A stretch of DNA of 5,387 bases from Treponemataceae bacterium. Lineage in GTDB: Bacteria > Spirochaetota > Spirochaetia > Treponematales > Treponemataceae. The notes below the pieces were generated by a model. The model did no database searches. It was not told the DNA's origin and saw only the letters and a list, made by a program, of their open reading frames with translations. The position numbers and the translations under genes are program-made. The first letter of the stretch is position 1. Each line of letters opens with the position of its first letter. This document shows, in pieces, positions 4,099-5,387 of this stretch. The stretch spans positions 1 to 5,387 of the forward strand of contig JAILRX010000047.1 of the NCBI GenBank assembly GCA_024697985.1, read 5' to 3'.

Positions 4099-5172
4099 AT
4101 GAGTGATACATTTGAAGCCGCTGTTGAAATCAGCCGCAAAATCGAAGAAGATTTAAAAGTTAATCCAAAAAAATATCGTGTATTGACCGGTGACAGACCT
4201 ACCGGCCGCCTTCATATCGGGCATTATTTCGGCTCGCTTCAGAACCGAGTTCGAATCGCCGAAATGGGAATTCCGACGATGATTTTGATTGCCGACTATC
4301 AGGTTTTGACTGACCACGACGCATATCAGGAAATCAGCCAGAATACAAAACAGCTGGTAATCGACTATCTTGCAGCCGGCATCAATCCTGAAAAACAGGA
4401 TGTAATCATCTATCCGCACAGTTATGTACCAGAATGCAATCAACTGATGATTCCGTTCCTTACTCTGGTTTCAAATGCTGAACTCAGCCGAAATCCAACC
4501 GTAAAAGAAGAAATCGAAAGTGCAGGGCTTAAAAATGTAAATGCCGGAATGTATACTTATCCTGTTCATCAGGCCTGCGACATCCTTTTCTGCAAGGGAA
4601 ATGTAGTTCCTGTCGGAAAGGATCAGCTTCCTCATCTTGAAATGACAAGAAACATCGCAAAACGTTTCAATAAAAAATTCTGCCTTGATGCAGGAAAAGA
4701 AGGTGTATTCCCTGAACCTCAGGCTCTTCTTTCAAAGACTCCTATGATTTTGGGTCTTGATGGAAGCCAGAAAATGAGCAAGTCACGTGGAAATGCCATC
4801 ATGCTAAGTGCCACAGAAGATGAAACTGCAAAACTCATCAAAAAGGCAAAGACTGATGCCGAAAGATTCATCACTTATGAACCTGAAAGAAGGCCGGAAG
4901 TTGCAAACCTTTTGATGCTTATTTCACTTTGTACCGGTGAAGAACCGGAAGCTATTGCCGCAAGAATCGGTGATGGCGGTGGCGGAATGCTCAAGTCAAC
5001 TTTGACAGAAGCTTTGAACGAAAAACTTCGTCCTTTACGAGATGAAAGAGCACGTCTTGAAGCAAGTCCTGATTACATCAGACAGGTTTTGCTTACAGGA
5101 AGCCAGAAAGCCCGTGAAATCGGAATTAAGACGCTCGAAGAAGTTCGCGAGAGAATGAATATGGTGATTTAA
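4099..5172 (+). CDS. trpS: Tryptophan--tRNA ligase
   Basis: This class I aminoacyl-tRNA synthetase charges tRNA-Trp with tryptophan at the expense of ATP. The 357-residue protein has the Rossmann signature LTGDRPTGRLHIGHYFGSL (29-47, HIGH at 39-42), VPVGKDQLPHLE (170-181), and KMSKS (225-229) followed by RGN. The GDRPTG wording and the block NAELSRNPTVKEEIE resemble the TrpRS branch common in Firmicutes rather than the E. coli type (GIQPSG); this is from memory of the family. About 27 residues precede the usual family start, including a charged, probably helical stretch (5-20). The ATG at 4099 is the only ATG before the HIGH motif. No Shine-Dalgarno precedes it and the promoter nearly abuts it. 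It is transcribed alone and converges on the CCA-enzyme gene with 9 bp between stop codons. Confidence 0.95.
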   Translation: MSDTFEAAVEISRKIEEDLKVNPKKYRVLTGDRPTGRLHIGHYFGSLQNRVRIAEMGIPTMILIADYQVLTDHDAYQEISQNTKQLVIDYLAAGINPEKQDVIIYPHSYVPECNQLMIPFLTLVSNAELSRNPTVKEEIESAGLKNVNAGMYTYPVHQACDILFCKGNVVPVGKDQLPHLEMTRNIAKRFNKKFCLDAGKEGVFPEPQALLSKTPMILGLDGSQKMSKSRGNAIMLSATEDETAKLIKKAKTDAERFITYEPERRPEVANLLMLISLCTGEEPEAIAARIGDGGGGMLKSTLTEALNEKLRPLRDERARLEASPDYIRQVLLTGSQKAREIGIKTLEEVRERMNMVI

Positions 5173-5181
5173 CTGAGTTGA

Positions 5182-5387
5182 TTATTTGCCTTCAACGGCG
5201 ATTTTCAACAAGGTTTTCTTATCGTTGAGTTCGGGATTGTCCAGGACCTTTTCCAAAAGAAGGTTCAGGGTGGTCCCGATTTTTTTTCCTTCCGTTATGC
5301 CGCTTTTCATCAGGTCATTTCCGTTTACAGCAAGATTTTTCAGGGTGAGGGCATTGTCGCTTTCAAGCTCTTTTTTGATCCTCGTTT
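5182..5387 (-). CDS. cca: CCA-adding tRNA nucleotidyltransferase, C-terminal end (partial)
   Basis: An open frame enters from the right edge on the minus strand and ends at TAA (5182-5184), giving 67 residues. The end reads LKNLAVNGNDLMKSGITEGK, then KIGTTLNLLLEKVLDNPELN and KKTLLKIAVEGK. The pattern LAVNGxDLMxxGIxxGxxIGxxLNxLLExVLDxPxLN is the typical C-terminus of class II tRNA nucleotidyltransferases / poly(A) polymerases, which add or repair the 3' CCA end of tRNA. The catalytic head with its GxD motif lies outside the window, so CCA-adding cannot be told apart from A-adding or poly(A) activity. It is convergent with trpS, and no obvious terminator lies in the 9 bp between them. Confidence 0.85.
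   Translation of the reverse strand, partial: TRIKKELESDNALTLKNLAVNGNDLMKSGITEGKKIGTTLNLLLEKVLDNPELNDKKTLLKIAVEGK

Overview
The window looks like a chromosomal piece of a spirochete, most likely a Treponema. It is AT-rich and carries a flagellar rod gene pair (FlgF-like, FlgG) followed by a short, single-domain FlgJ-type rod-binding protein. Next to these are a glycogen-synthesis gene and two tRNA-related genes. The genus is inferred from gene content and protein style; no rRNA or other marker is present.

Layout. Positions 1-149 form a perfect 66-bp inverted repeat around a 17-nt centre. Its right arm holds the last codons and terminator of glgC (minus strand, 112-1383). Its left arm holds the same last codons of an apparent second, convergent glgC copy cut by the window edge. 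This is either a true inverted duplication or a fold-back artefact at a contig end. A 196-bp divergent region (1384-1579) has a sigma-70-like promoter facing glgC and a flagellar sigma-28 (FliA)-like promoter facing flgF. flgF (1580-2377) and flgG (2388-3182) form a tight operon with 10 bp between them. A 253-bp AT-rich gap (3183-3435) follows. It contains a striking set of TGACA-N4-TGTCA dyads, a strong hairpin and a second sigma-28-like promoter just before the flgJ-like gene (3436-3969). A short GC-rich patch (about 3970-4060) precedes trpS (4099-5172), whose promoter lies so close to the ATG that its mRNA is probably leaderless. At the right edge the C-terminus of a CCA-adding tRNA nucleotidyltransferase runs on the minus strand (5182 to the edge), tail to tail with trpS.

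How the genes work together. The three flagellar proteins build the rod of the periplasmic flagellum: FlgF in the proximal rod, FlgG in the distal rod, and the FlgJ-like protein probably as a rod-assembly factor. FliA-like boxes before both flagellar transcription units suggest shared late or middle flagellar control. GlgC makes ADP-glucose for glycogen. TrpS and the CCA enzyme are housekeeping translation genes.

No mobile element, CRISPR array, rRNA or tRNA gene was seen. The parts least explained by ordinary genes are the terminal inverted repeat, the TGACA dyad cluster and the leaderless trpS with its GC-rich upstream patch.
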